Shown: one piece after another, positions 9,484-18,516 of the stretch
How the letters are laid out: each line of letters starts with the position of its first letter
How positions within the stretch are numbered: the stretch's first letter is position 1
NCBI RefSeq assembly: GCF_030518795.1
Contig: NZ_CP130427.1
Span: 3,162,001 to 3,226,000, forward strand
Reading direction: 5' to 3'
Length of the DNA: 64,000 nucleotides
Source: Micromonospora sp. NBRC 110009
Lineage (GTDB): Bacteria; Actinomycetota; Actinomycetes; Mycobacteriales; Micromonosporaceae
Position numbers and translations under genes: made by a program
The notes under the pieces: generated by a model
What the model was told of the DNA's origin: nothing
Seen by the model: only the letters and a program-made list of their open reading frames with translations
Database searches by the model: none

Positions 9484-11181
9484 ATGGTGCGGTACGACGT
9501 GGTCGTCATCGGGTCCGGCTTCGGTGGCAGCGTCACCGCGCTCCGCCTCGCCGAGAAGGGCTACACCGTCGGCGTGCTGGAGGCCGGGCGGCGCTTCGCC
9601 GACGACGAGTTCCCGGAGACGTCCTGGCGGGCCCGGCGTTTCCTGTGGGCCCCGAAGCTCGGCTGCTACGGGCTGCAGCGGATCGACCTGCTGCGCTCGG
9701 CCGACCGGAAGGCCGGCGGCGGGGTGCTGGTGCTCTCCGGCGCCGGGGTGGGCGGCGGATCCCTCGTCTACGCGAACACCCTCTACGAACCCCTCGACGC
9801 GTTCTACGCCGACCCGCAGTGGCGGGACATCACCGACTGGCGCGACGAGCTGGCCCGCCACTACGACCAGGCGAAGCGGATGCTCGGGGTCACCACGTAC
9901 CCGATCGTGACCGGCGCGGACCGGGCGATGCGGGCGGTGGCCGAGCGGATGGGGGTGGCGAACACCTTCCACGCGACGCCGGTGGGAGTGCACATCGGCC
10001 GGCCCGGCGAGCGGGTCGCCGACCCCTACTTCGGTGGGGTCGGGCCGGAGCGGACCGGCTGCAACCACTGCGGCTCGTGCATGACCGGCTGCCGATACGG
10101 CGCGAAGAACACCCTGGTCAAGAACTACCTCTGGCTGGCCGAGCGGCTGGGCGTCCAGGTCCACCCGCTGACCACGGTGACCGCGGTCCGGCCCGCCGCC
10201 GGCGGCGGCTACGACGTGCACACCACGCGCACCGGCGCCTGGGTGCGCAAGCGCCGCCAGGTGGTCCACGCCGACCAGGTGGTCTTCGCCGCCGGGGCGC
10301 TGGGCACCCAGCGGCTGCTGCACGAGATGCGGGCCACCGGCGCGCTGCCCGGGCTCTCGCCCCGGCTCGGCGAGCTGACCCGGACCAACTCGGAGGCGAT
10401 CCTCGGCGCCTCGGTCGGGCCGCGGCAGGCCCGGCAGCGCGGGCTCGACTTCACCCAGGGGGTGGCGATCACCAGTTCGTTCCACCCCGACCCGCAGACC
10501 CACATCGAGCCGGTCCGCTACGGCAAGGGCTCCAACGCGATGGGGCTGCTCCAGTCGCTGCTGGTCGACGGGGGTCCCCGCCGGGCCCGGCGCTGGCTGG
10601 GCAGCATCGTCCGGCAGCCCGGGCTGGCCGCCCGGATGCTCTCCGTCCGCGGCTGGTCGGAGCGGACCGTGATCGCCCTGGTCATGCAGTCGGTGGACAA
10701 CTCGCTCACCACCCGGTTCCGGCGGGGGCTGTTCGGCCGCCGGCTGGTCTCCGGCCCGGGCCACGGCGCCTCCAACCCGACCTGGATCCCGGCCGGCAAC
10801 GAGGCGGCCCGGCTGCTCGCCGAGGAGATCGACGGGACGCCCGGCGGGGCGCTCACCGAGCCGTTCAACATCCCGATGACCGCGCACATCCTCGGTGGGG
10901 CGGTGATCGGCGCCAGCCCGGAGCGCGGGGTGGTCGACCCCTACCACCGGGTCTACGGCCACCCGGGGCTGCACGTGGTGGACGGCGCGGCGGTCTCGGC
11001 GAACCTCGGGGTCAACCCGTCGCTGACCATCACCGCGCAGGCCGAGCGGGCCATGTCGTTCTGGCCCAACAAGGGCGAGGAGGACCCGCGCCCGCCGCTC
11101 GGCGCGGCGTACCGGCGGCTCGACCCGGTCCCGCCCCGTGACCCGGCGGTGCCGGCGCACGCGCCCGCCGCCCTGCGGTAA
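9484..11181 (+). CDS. choD: GMC-family FAD oxidoreductase, ChoD-like
   Basis: 565 residues of the glucose-methanol-choline family. The N-terminus has the FAD-binding motif VVIGSGFGGSVTALRLAEKG, and the C-terminus has the family signature around HILGGAVIGAS and VDGAAVSANLGVNPS. A four-cysteine segment (C193-x2-C196-x2-C199-x3-C203, in GCNHCGSCMTGCRYGAKN) is typical of the ChoD/cholesterol-oxidase-like branch and resembles a ferredoxin ligand set. The position between guaB3 and guaA repeats the mycobacterial order guaB2-guaB3-choD. The substrate is probably a sterol or other alcohol but is not established, and mycobacterial ChoD itself is of uncertain activity. ATG start; a TAATGA hexamer seven bases earlier hints at a leaderless mRNA. 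Confidence 0.88.
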   Translation: MVRYDVVVIGSGFGGSVTALRLAEKGYTVGVLEAGRRFADDEFPETSWRARRFLWAPKLGCYGLQRIDLLRSADRKAGGGVLVLSGAGVGGGSLVYANTLYEPLDAFYADPQWRDITDWRDELARHYDQAKRMLGVTTYPIVTGADRAMRAVAERMGVANTFHATPVGVHIGRPGERVADPYFGGVGPERTGCNHCGSCMTGCRYGAKNTLVKNYLWLAERLGVQVHPLTTVTAVRPAAGGGYDVHTTRTGAWVRKRRQVVHADQVVFAAGALGTQRLLHEMRATGALPGLSPRLGELTRTNSEAILGASVGPRQARQRGLDFTQGVAITSSFHPDPQTHIEPVRYGKGSNAMGLLQSLLVDGGPRRARRWLGSIVRQPGLAARMLSVRGWSERTVIALVMQSVDNSLTTRFRRGLFGRRLVSGPGHGASNPTWIPAGNEAARLLAEEIDGTPGGALTEPFNIPMTAHILGGAVIGASPERGVVDPYHRVYGHPGLHVVDGAAVSANLGVNPSLTITAQAERAMSFWPNKGEEDPRPPLGAAYRRLDPVPPRDPAVPAHAPAALR

Positions 11182-11182
11182 G

Positions 11183-11234
11183 GAAGGGCCCCTTCTTAAC
11201 GCCTCCGGTAGCGCAGGGGCCCCCTGTTAACACG
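11183..11234. repeat. Two copies of a dispersed GGGGCCCC-centred repeat
   Basis: Directly after the GMC stop codon come two related elements, AGGGCCCCTTCTTAACGC and then AGGGGCCCCCTGTTAACAC. Each has a self-complementary GGGGCCCC-type core followed by a TTAAC box. A third version, arranged as an inverted pair, lies at 54566-54614. I associate this repeat with Micromonospora intergenic regions. It could act as a terminator here, between the GMC gene and guaA, since both read the same way. Confidence 0.6.
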
Positions 11235-11284
11235 CTCACGTCGGCTCACCGCCAACCCGCGCCCGGTCCGGCGGTGACTGTCGG

Positions 11285-11298
11285 TAGGCTTGCTGCAC
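11285..11298 (+). promoter_or_regulatory. Probable -10 for leaderless guaA mRNA
   Basis: TAGGCT at 11285-11290 is followed by eight bases and the guaA ATG at 11299. No ribosome binding site precedes that ATG. This fits a transcript starting at or within a base or two of the initiator. Confidence 0.5.
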
Positions 11299-12852
<1,554 letters not shown>

Positions 12853-12859
12853 CCCGGCC

Positions 12860-13228
12860 TCAGGTCGCCGGCGGCTGAGGCGCGGGCCGGGGCGCCGGCT
12901 CCGGCGTCGGTCCGGCCTGCGGCGCCGGTCCGGCGGTCGGCTGTGGCGCGGTCGGCGGGACCGGCGGCCAGCCCGGTGCGGTGCCCGCCGGGTGCGGCCA
13001 GGCGGGTGCGCCCGCCGGCTCCTCCGGCATCAGGAACCACATGATCGGGTACGCCAGCGCGGCGAGCCCGCCGGTGAGCAGGGTGGCCACGGCGAAGACC
13101 ACCCGGACCAGGGTGGGGTCGACGGCGAAGTAGCGTCCGACGCCGCTGGCCACCCCGGCGATCATCCGGTCGGTGACGGGTCGGCGGAGCTGCTTGTACG
13201 GGGCATGAGGGGTGCTGGTGTAGGTCAT
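12860..13228 (-). CDS. PspC-domain membrane protein
   Basis: 122 residues. A PspC domain occupies about residues 12-72: PVTDRMIAGVASGVGRYFAV, then one membrane helix ending in the typical AYPIMWFLMPEEP. The C-terminal 50 residues are a Pro/Ala-rich tail with no fold visible. PspC proteins sense or answer membrane stress. Two other PspC-domain proteins lie at 18.5-21.7 kb. The ATG at 13226-13228 is the only start close before the domain; only a weak GGGGAC precedes it. It converges on guaA, with 7 bp between stop codons. Confidence 0.88.
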   Translation of the reverse strand: MTYTSTPHAPYKQLRRPVTDRMIAGVASGVGRYFAVDPTLVRVVFAVATLLTGGLAALAYPIMWFLMPEEPAGAPAWPHPAGTAPGWPPVPPTAPQPTAGPAPQAGPTPEPAPRPAPQPPAT

Positions 13229-13372
13229 GTCCCCACGGTCCCGCGCGGCACGGCCGACGACCTCGGTGACCGCCCGGACTCCTACCCTGATGGATCCCTG
13301 AGGTGCCAGCCAAGTGTCAGGAATCTGACTCTTTTCGATGGAGGTAACCGGCGCCGGGGAGAATTTCCTCCC

Positions 13373-14320
13373 GTGACCACCTCGCTGGAGCCGCTCCGCA
13401 GGATCGCGGCATACGCAGTTTGTGCTGATTCCGCCGGCCGAGTGTTGCTGGTCCGCGCATCGGAGCGCTCCGGCACCCCCGGCGCCTGGTCGCTGCCCGG
13501 CGGGGCGGTCGACCACGGTGAGGACCCGAACCACACCGTCGTGCGGGAGACCGCGGCGGAGACCGGCCTCTCGGTCGCCGTGTCCGGCCTCCGCGACGTG
13601 ATCGCCGACATGCGGGCGCTGCCCGAGCGGGGCATCACCATCCACACCGACCGCCTGCTCTACACGGTCTCGGTGCGGGGCGGGACGCTCGGCGACCGGG
13701 TCGACCGGCCGACCGACCTGGCCCGCTGGTTCACCCTCGACGAGGCCCGGGAGCTGCCGCTGCGCTCGTTCACCGCGCGCGCCCTGAGCCTGCCCACCGC
13801 CACCGGCGACATCGTGCCGGAGGAGGTGCCCGAGTTCCCGTCGTTCTACGCCGTCCCCGGCCCCGACGGGCTGCACCGGGCGCAGCGCTTCGCCGCGTAC
13901 GCGGTGGTGACGGATCCGGAGGAGCGGGTGCTGCTCACCCGGGTCTCCGACGGCTACCCGGGCGCCGGCTGCTGGCACCTGCCCGGCGGGGGCACCGACT
14001 ACGGGGAGCAGCCGGGCGCCGCGCTGATCCGGGAGCTGGTCGAGGAGACCGGGCAGACCGGCCGCCTGGTCGAGCTGCTCGGGGTGGCCAGCCACCGGGA
14101 CGCGGCCTCGCTCGGCCCGGAGGGCTACCCGATCGACTGGCACGGCGTACGCGCCTTCTATCGGGTGGTCGTCGACCAGCCGGCCCCGCCCACGGTGGTC
14201 GACGTCGGCGGCTCCACCTGCGAGGCCCGCTGGTTCCGCCGGGAAGAGCTTGGCGCCCTCCCCACCGACCGCCTCACCGAGGTGACCGCCGAAGCCGTGC
14301 ACGCCGCCCAGCTCATCTGA
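13373..14320 (+). CDS. Double-Nudix-domain hydrolase, copy 1
   Basis: 315 residues with two Nudix domains in tandem. The first box reads GGAVDHGEDPNHTVVRETAA followed by ETG, in which the first glutamate of the metal-binding EExG is alanine, so domain 1 may be weak or inactive. The second box (GGGTDYGEQPGAALIRELVE then ETG) has the full Gx5Ex7REUxEExGU pattern. Nudix enzymes cleave nucleoside diphosphates linked to another group; the substrate is unknown. GTG start at 13373. A GAATTT hexamer ends six bases before it and a GGGGAG lies 11 bases before, so leaderless or normal initiation are both possible. A paralogue follows at 14426. Confidence 0.88.
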   Translation: MTTSLEPLRRIAAYAVCADSAGRVLLVRASERSGTPGAWSLPGGAVDHGEDPNHTVVRETAAETGLSVAVSGLRDVIADMRALPERGITIHTDRLLYTVSVRGGTLGDRVDRPTDLARWFTLDEARELPLRSFTARALSLPTATGDIVPEEVPEFPSFYAVPGPDGLHRAQRFAAYAVVTDPEERVLLTRVSDGYPGAGCWHLPGGGTDYGEQPGAALIRELVEETGQTGRLVELLGVASHRDAASLGPEGYPIDWHGVRAFYRVVVDQPAPPTVVDVGGSTCEARWFRREELGALPTDRLTEVTAEAVHAAQLI

Positions 14321-14350
14321 CCCACCCCCGAGCACCCCGCAGCCGCCGTT

Positions 14351-14381
14351 GATCATGAGGTTGGCCGCTAACCTCATGATC
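14351..14381. repeat. Inverted repeat between the two Nudix genes
   Basis: Perfect 12-bp arms (GATCATGAGGTT, 14351-14362, and its complement 14370-14381) with a 7-nt loop. It is far more AT-rich than its surroundings and lies 45 bp before the second Nudix gene. It may be a terminator for the first gene, an operator, or a small mobile palindrome. Confidence 0.6.
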
Positions 14382-14425
14382 GACGGGAGCGAGGCGGCGG
14401 CGAGCGGGATGACGAGGGGTGTGCG

Positions 14426-15337
14426 GTGGAGGAACGGCGGCGGATCGGGGCGTACGGGGTCCTCCGGGATGAGCACGGGCGGGTGTTGTTGGTCCGCGGG
14501 TCCGCGGTGGCGGACTTCCCGGGCGTCTGGCAGCTCCCCGGAGGCGGGCTCGAGCACGCCGAGCACCCCGAGCGCGCCGTGGTCCGCGAGTTCGCCGAGG
14601 AGACCGGGCTGACCGTCCGGGCGGCCGGGCTGCGCGCCGCGGTCGCCGACGTCACCCGGTACGCCGACCTCGGCGTCGCCCTGCACACCGACCGGATCGT
14701 CTTCGACGTGGTGGCGACCGGCGGGACGCTGCGGGACGGACCGGACAACACCACCGACCTGGCCCGGTGGTGCGCCCTCGACGAGGCGCCCACCCTGCCG
14801 CTGCTGCCGTTCACCGCCGAGGTGCTCGGCCTGGCCGTCGACCCGCTGCCGGAGAGCGCCGTCCGGCGGGCCCGGGAGCCGTTCCCGCCGCTGCCGACCG
14901 ACCGCCGCCAGCGCTTCGCCGCGTACGGGCTGGTCACCGACCCGGCCGACCGGGTGCTGCTCACCATGATCGCCGACGGGTACCCGGGGGCCGGGCAGTG
15001 GCACCTGCCGGGTGGTGGCACCGACCACGGAGAGCAGCCGGCGGCCGGGCTGCTCCGCGAGCTGGTGGAGGAGGCCGGCCAGCTCGGGCGGGTGGTCGAC
15101 CTGCTGGCCGTGGACAACCTGCACAACCCGGCCGCGCTGGGCCCGGAGGGGCGGCCGCTGGACTGGCACGGCGTCCGGGTGATCTACCGGGTCCGCGTCG
15201 ACGCCCCCACCGACGCGGTGGTGACCGAGCTCGCGGGCGGTTCCACGGCGCGGGCCGCCTGGTTCGCCCCGGAGCAGGTCGGCGTCCTGCGGATGACCGA
15301 CGTGGCGGTCCGGGCAACCGGACAGCGGGGCAGGTAG
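14426..15337 (+). CDS. Double-Nudix-domain hydrolase, copy 2
   Basis: 303 residues, same two-domain plan as the gene upstream and clearly its paralogue. Both Nudix boxes look complete: GGGLEHAEHPERAVVREFAE then ETG in domain 1, and GGGTDHGEQPAAGLLRELVE then EAG in domain 2. Each is followed by the characteristic LDWHGVRVIYR-like strand in domain 2. GTG start six bases after AGGGG. Substrate unknown. The pair gives four Nudix domains in 2 kb, of which the first is degenerate. Confidence 0.88.
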   Translation: MEERRRIGAYGVLRDEHGRVLLVRGSAVADFPGVWQLPGGGLEHAEHPERAVVREFAEETGLTVRAAGLRAAVADVTRYADLGVALHTDRIVFDVVATGGTLRDGPDNTTDLARWCALDEAPTLPLLPFTAEVLGLAVDPLPESAVRRAREPFPPLPTDRRQRFAAYGLVTDPADRVLLTMIADGYPGAGQWHLPGGGTDHGEQPAAGLLRELVEEAGQLGRVVDLLAVDNLHNPAALGPEGRPLDWHGVRVIYRVRVDAPTDAVVTELAGGSTARAAWFAPEQVGVLRMTDVAVRATGQRGR

Positions 15338-15607
15338 CGCCCGCTCGCCGAGCCGGCGTGGGGTGCCTCCGGTACAGTCGGGAGTTGGGGTTGGCCGAGG
15401 AAAACGGGCGATGAGGCCCGAGATGGGAATAAGTGAGCAGTTCGCGCGGTTAAGGGAGTTATAAGTACCGCCGGCAGCTATCGCCAAGCCCCTATCCCCT
15501 GTGCAATGGTGTACTCCGCAAAACGGGCTGCCGGACCAGAGAGGTCCGGCACGAGACAGCCGGACAGCCGCCCCGAGGCGGTCACCCGATCCGGTGATGG
15601 AGGAAAC
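15338..15607. promoter_or_regulatory. Leader region of pssA with a sigmaR-type promoter
   Basis: About 270 bp with no convincing gene and noticeably lower GC. It contains GGGAAT at 15425-15430 and GTT at 15449-15451 with exactly 18 bases between, which matches the GGGAAT-N18-GTT consensus of the Streptomyces thiol-stress sigma factor SigR. Start of transcription near 15460 would leave a leader of about 150 nt. Small hairpins are visible (CGGGC/GCCCG near 15400 and GTCCGG repeats near 15540) but no riboswitch class was recognised. Confidence 0.5.
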
Positions 15608-16594
15608 GTGCCGAGAGCCCCATGGCGCCGGCGTCGTACGACTGACAGTCCGCGCCCCGCAGGGCGTCGCTGGGCGGGCCGGTTGCGCCGCAGCAGCACG
15701 TTCGCCCGCCAGGTGCTGCTGGTCCGGGTGGGCCGCCGGGACGGCGCCGCCGCGACCGCGACCGACCTGGTCACCCCCGACCACCGGTGGAGCGACCGCC
15801 AGCGCCGCCGCTACGGCCGGTTCGACGCCGAGGTGGAGGCGGTGATGCCGGTCAGCCCGGCGCTCGCCCCGGTCGCATCGGTCGACGAGGCGCCGGCGAT
15901 GTCGATCCCGCTGCTGCCGGGCGAGCGGACCACCGCCCGCCGGGCCAAGTTCGCCCTGGTCAACGCCTGCACCCTGAGCAGCCTGATGCTCGGCATGCTG
16001 GCCATCTTCCTGGCCATGCAGGGCGAGGTGCGGTCCGCGGCGCTCTGCCTGATCGCCTGCGTCGCGTTCGACGGCCTGGACGGCGCGCTCGCCCGCAAGC
16101 TCGGCGTGGCCAGCCCGTTCGGGGCCCAGATGGACTCGCTGGCCGACATGTGCTCGTTCGGTCTCGCCGCGCCGGTCGTGGTCTACGCCTCGCTGGCCGG
16201 GTCGGTCCCGCCGGCGGCCGCCGCGGTCGCCTGCGCCCTCGTCGCGGGCTGCGCCGCGATCCGGCTCGCCCGGTTCAATGTCTCACCCAAGGACGGGCGC
16301 TTCTTCTGCGGCGTACCGACCACCATGGCGGCGGCCGTGCTGGCGCTGACCGTGGCGATCGGGCTGCCGGTCTCCGGCCTGGTGATGGTCGGCGGGGTCG
16401 CCCTGCTCGCCTTCGCCATGGTCTCCAGCTTCCCGTACGCGAAGCTGGCTCGGCTGGTGAAGCTGCCGCCGTGGATCTGGCTGGCCCCGGTGGTCGGCGC
16501 GCTGGTCGACATCCGGCTCACCTTCGCCCTGGTGGTGGTGGGCTACCTGGTCAGTGGCCCGGTGCTCTGGCTGCACCAGCGCCGCACCGCCTGA
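15608..16594 (+). CDS. pssA: CDP-diacylglycerol--serine O-phosphatidyltransferase
   Basis: Makes phosphatidylserine from CDP-diacylglycerol and serine at the membrane; psd, convergent with it, decarboxylates the product to phosphatidylethanolamine. The CDP-alcohol phosphotransferase motif is complete: DGLDGALAR, eight residues, G, three residues, D, three residues, D (ending QMDSLAD). Six or more membrane helices follow. The N-terminal ~110 residues are basic and Arg-rich and not part of the enzyme fold. GTG at 15608 follows GGAGG by four bases; an upstream in-frame ATG at 15506 has no such site. 328 residues, longer than the usual 240-290 because of the N-terminal extension. Confidence 0.92.
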   Translation: MPRAPWRRRRTTDSPRPAGRRWAGRLRRSSTFARQVLLVRVGRRDGAAATATDLVTPDHRWSDRQRRRYGRFDAEVEAVMPVSPALAPVASVDEAPAMSIPLLPGERTTARRAKFALVNACTLSSLMLGMLAIFLAMQGEVRSAALCLIACVAFDGLDGALARKLGVASPFGAQMDSLADMCSFGLAAPVVVYASLAGSVPPAAAAVACALVAGCAAIRLARFNVSPKDGRFFCGVPTTMAAAVLALTVAIGLPVSGLVMVGGVALLAFAMVSSFPYAKLARLVKLPPWIWLAPVVGALVDIRLTFALVVVGYLVSGPVLWLHQRRTA

Positions 16595-16604
16595 CCCGTA
16601 CCAA

Positions 16605-16641
16605 CGAAAAGGGGCGCCGCGACGAGCGGCGCCCCTTTTCG
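16605..16641. terminator. Bidirectional terminator between pssA and psd
   Basis: Perfect 16-bp arms (16605-16620, 16626-16641) with a 5-nt loop. A-tract on the left and T-tract on the right give a U-run in both directions. It lies between the convergent pssA and psd stops. Confidence 0.92.
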
Positions 16642-16652
16642 CAGCTGCGGGA

Positions 16653-17900
16653 TCAGACCCAGCGGGCGATCACCGTCGCACCACCGACCACCTTGTCGCC
16701 CGGGCCGACCAGCGGCTCGGCCGCCGTCGCCGGCAGGTAGACGTCGGTGCGCGAGCCGAACCGGATCAGGCCGAACCGCTCACCCTTCGCCAGCAGCGCG
16801 CCGACCGGCGCCCGCTGCACGATCCGCCGGGCGATCAGGCCGGTCCGCTGCGCGACCACCACCGTGCCGTGCTCGGTCTCCAGCACCGTGTACGCCGCCA
16901 CGTTGTGCTCGGCGTCCGGCTTCATGGCGTTGACGAAACCGCCGTCCGCGACGAAGTAGTCGACCACCTTGCCGGCCACCGGGGCGCGGTTGACGTGCAC
17001 GTCCAGCACGGAGAGGAAGACGGCGACGCGCAGCCACTCCGCGTCACCGAAGCGCTCGTCGTGCAGCCGCTGCACCGAGAGGACCTGTCCGTCGGCCGCG
17101 GCGACCACCGCCGACGGGTCCTCCGGCACGTCCCGCTCCGGGTCGCGGAAGAACGCGGCCACCGGCGCGGCGGCCAGCGCCGGGAGCAGCCACAGCTTCG
17201 ACTTGGGCCGGGCCACCCGGGCCAGCGCGGCCAGGCCGAGGCTGATGCCGGCCGCGGCGACGCCGTTGGAGTCGATGTGCATGCTCCGGGTCAGCGGCAC
17301 GCTCGACGGGCGGTACGCCGGGGCGAGCTTGGCCGCCAGCGCCGCGCCCGCCGGGGTGAAGCGGAGGTGGTGCACCCGCACCGGCGGGGAGTTGCGCAGC
17401 ACCAGGTCGGTGCGGACCCCGTGCAGCACGCCCTGCCGGTCCAGTTCGGCGCCGGCGCCCTCGGTGCGGAACACCGGTGCCGCCAGGCTGAGCACCGCGC
17501 CGTCGGTGAGGTACTTCGACAGGCCGTCGACGGCCACTCGGGCCTCGTCGGCCGTGCCGGTGAACGGCTCGGCGGCGATGACCACCTCGGCGGCGTCCGC
17601 CTCGGCGAGGGTGTCGGCCACCCGTACCCGGTCGGCGACCCAGCGGCCCTGGGCCGTCACGTGCTCGCGGAGCGCCGCCGCGGAGGAGCCCTCCGCCGGG
17701 ACGACGGTGAGCCGGTCCCCGGGGAGCAGCGCGTCGACCGCCGCGGCGAGCACCGCGGAGTCCGGGGTCGCGCCGACCAGCAGGCCGGCCTTCGGGTCGT
17801 TGCGCCGGGCGAGCTCGGAGACGAGGGCGCGGGCGGCGCGCTCGCCGATGCGGACCGGGCCGGACAGGCCGGGGGTGCGCACGGCGGGAGACTGGGTCAT
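16653..17900 (-). CDS. psd: Phosphatidylserine decarboxylase with N-terminal methyltransferase-like domain
   Basis: 415 residues. The C-terminal half is a short-type Psd: PVAAFFRDPERDVPEDP, DVHVNRAPVAGKVVDYF, and the self-cleavage region LIRFGSRTDVYLP, where S383 of Gly-Ser would become the pyruvoyl group. It converts phosphatidylserine to phosphatidylethanolamine at the membrane. The N-terminal ~190 residues are not Psd; they look like a Rossmann/RsmC-like methyltransferase scaffold (DPKAGLLVGATPDSAVLAAA) but I see no firm SAM-binding GxGxG, so the domain may be structural. The ATG at 17898-17900 is chosen; the open frame extends 40 codons further without support. A leader gene order pssA/psd is kept, but convergent. 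Confidence 0.9.
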   Translation of the reverse strand: MTQSPAVRTPGLSGPVRIGERAARALVSELARRNDPKAGLLVGATPDSAVLAAAVDALLPGDRLTVVPAEGSSAAALREHVTAQGRWVADRVRVADTLAEADAAEVVIAAEPFTGTADEARVAVDGLSKYLTDGAVLSLAAPVFRTEGAGAELDRQGVLHGVRTDLVLRNSPPVRVHHLRFTPAGAALAAKLAPAYRPSSVPLTRSMHIDSNGVAAAGISLGLAALARVARPKSKLWLLPALAAAPVAAFFRDPERDVPEDPSAVVAAADGQVLSVQRLHDERFGDAEWLRVAVFLSVLDVHVNRAPVAGKVVDYFVADGGFVNAMKPDAEHNVAAYTVLETEHGTVVVAQRTGLIARRIVQRAPVGALLAKGERFGLIRFGSRTDVYLPATAAEPLVGPGDKVVGGATVIARWV

Positions 17901-18054
17901 GTCGGACGGGCTCCTGACGGTAGCGACGGGACGCGGCGGGACCGCCACGGCGACCTGGCCGGCCGGGGCCGCGCACGGGGTGGGCCGGCCGGCGGAGGCG
18001 GGATCTCCACCAGCCAGCATAGGCGGCGCCGCCGGAGCGCCGCACCGCCCGTGG

Positions 18055-18516
18055 TCAGCCCGGCGGACGCTCCCCGGGGCCCGGCTCGTCCCCGTCCGTG
18101 CGCCGGTCGCCGGCCGGCCGCTCCGGCGGGTCCGCGACCGGCAGCTCCCGGGTCACCGGCTCGCTGCCGAACGGGCGGTCCTCCCGCGCCGCGACGAGGT
18201 CGTCGCTGACGGCGTCGGTGGCCCACTCGTCGGCCTCCCGGGCGACGGGACCGCCGCTGGTCGGGGTGCCGTCCACGTAGGGCGCCGCGACGGTGGCCTC
18301 CGGCTGCTGGTCGGCGGCCTCCCGCTCGGGGTGCCGCCCGGAGCGCAGCGCGCCGACCAGGCCCAGCAGCCCGACCACGATTAGCGCGCCGGCCAGGAAC
18401 CAGCCCACCGGGGGCAGGGTGAGCCCGAGGATCCGGGCCAGCAGCCACCAGAGGGCGAGGGCCAGGAAGACCAGCCCGAAGGCGAACGACACGAGGTCGG
18501 TGCGGTGGGCCTTCAC
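18055..18516 (-). CDS. Small two-helix membrane protein, function unknown
   Basis: 153 residues: a short basic start (KAHRTDLVSFAFGLVFLAL), two membrane helices within the first ~60 residues, then a long acidic, Pro-rich cytoplasmic or external tail. No known family motif was recognised. GTG start with GGAGGTG upstream; it overlaps the stop of the larger PspC/LiaF-like gene by 4 bases (GTGA), so the two are translationally coupled and probably act together in the envelope-stress response. Confidence 0.8.
   Translation of the reverse strand: MKAHRTDLVSFAFGLVFLALALWWLLARILGLTLPPVGWFLAGALIVVGLLGLVGALRSGRHPEREAADQQPEATVAAPYVDGTPTSGGPVAREADEWATDAVSDDLVAAREDRPFGSEPVTRELPVADPPERPAGDRRTDGDEPGPGERPPG

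Noticed and set aside
15506..15607. Upstream ATG start for pssA
   Set aside because: It has no ribosome site, whereas the GTG at 15608 has GGAGG four bases before it.
12860..15784. A 974-codon minus-strand frame
   Set aside because: Only the final 122 codons encode the PspC protein; the remainder is antisense to the two Nudix genes.
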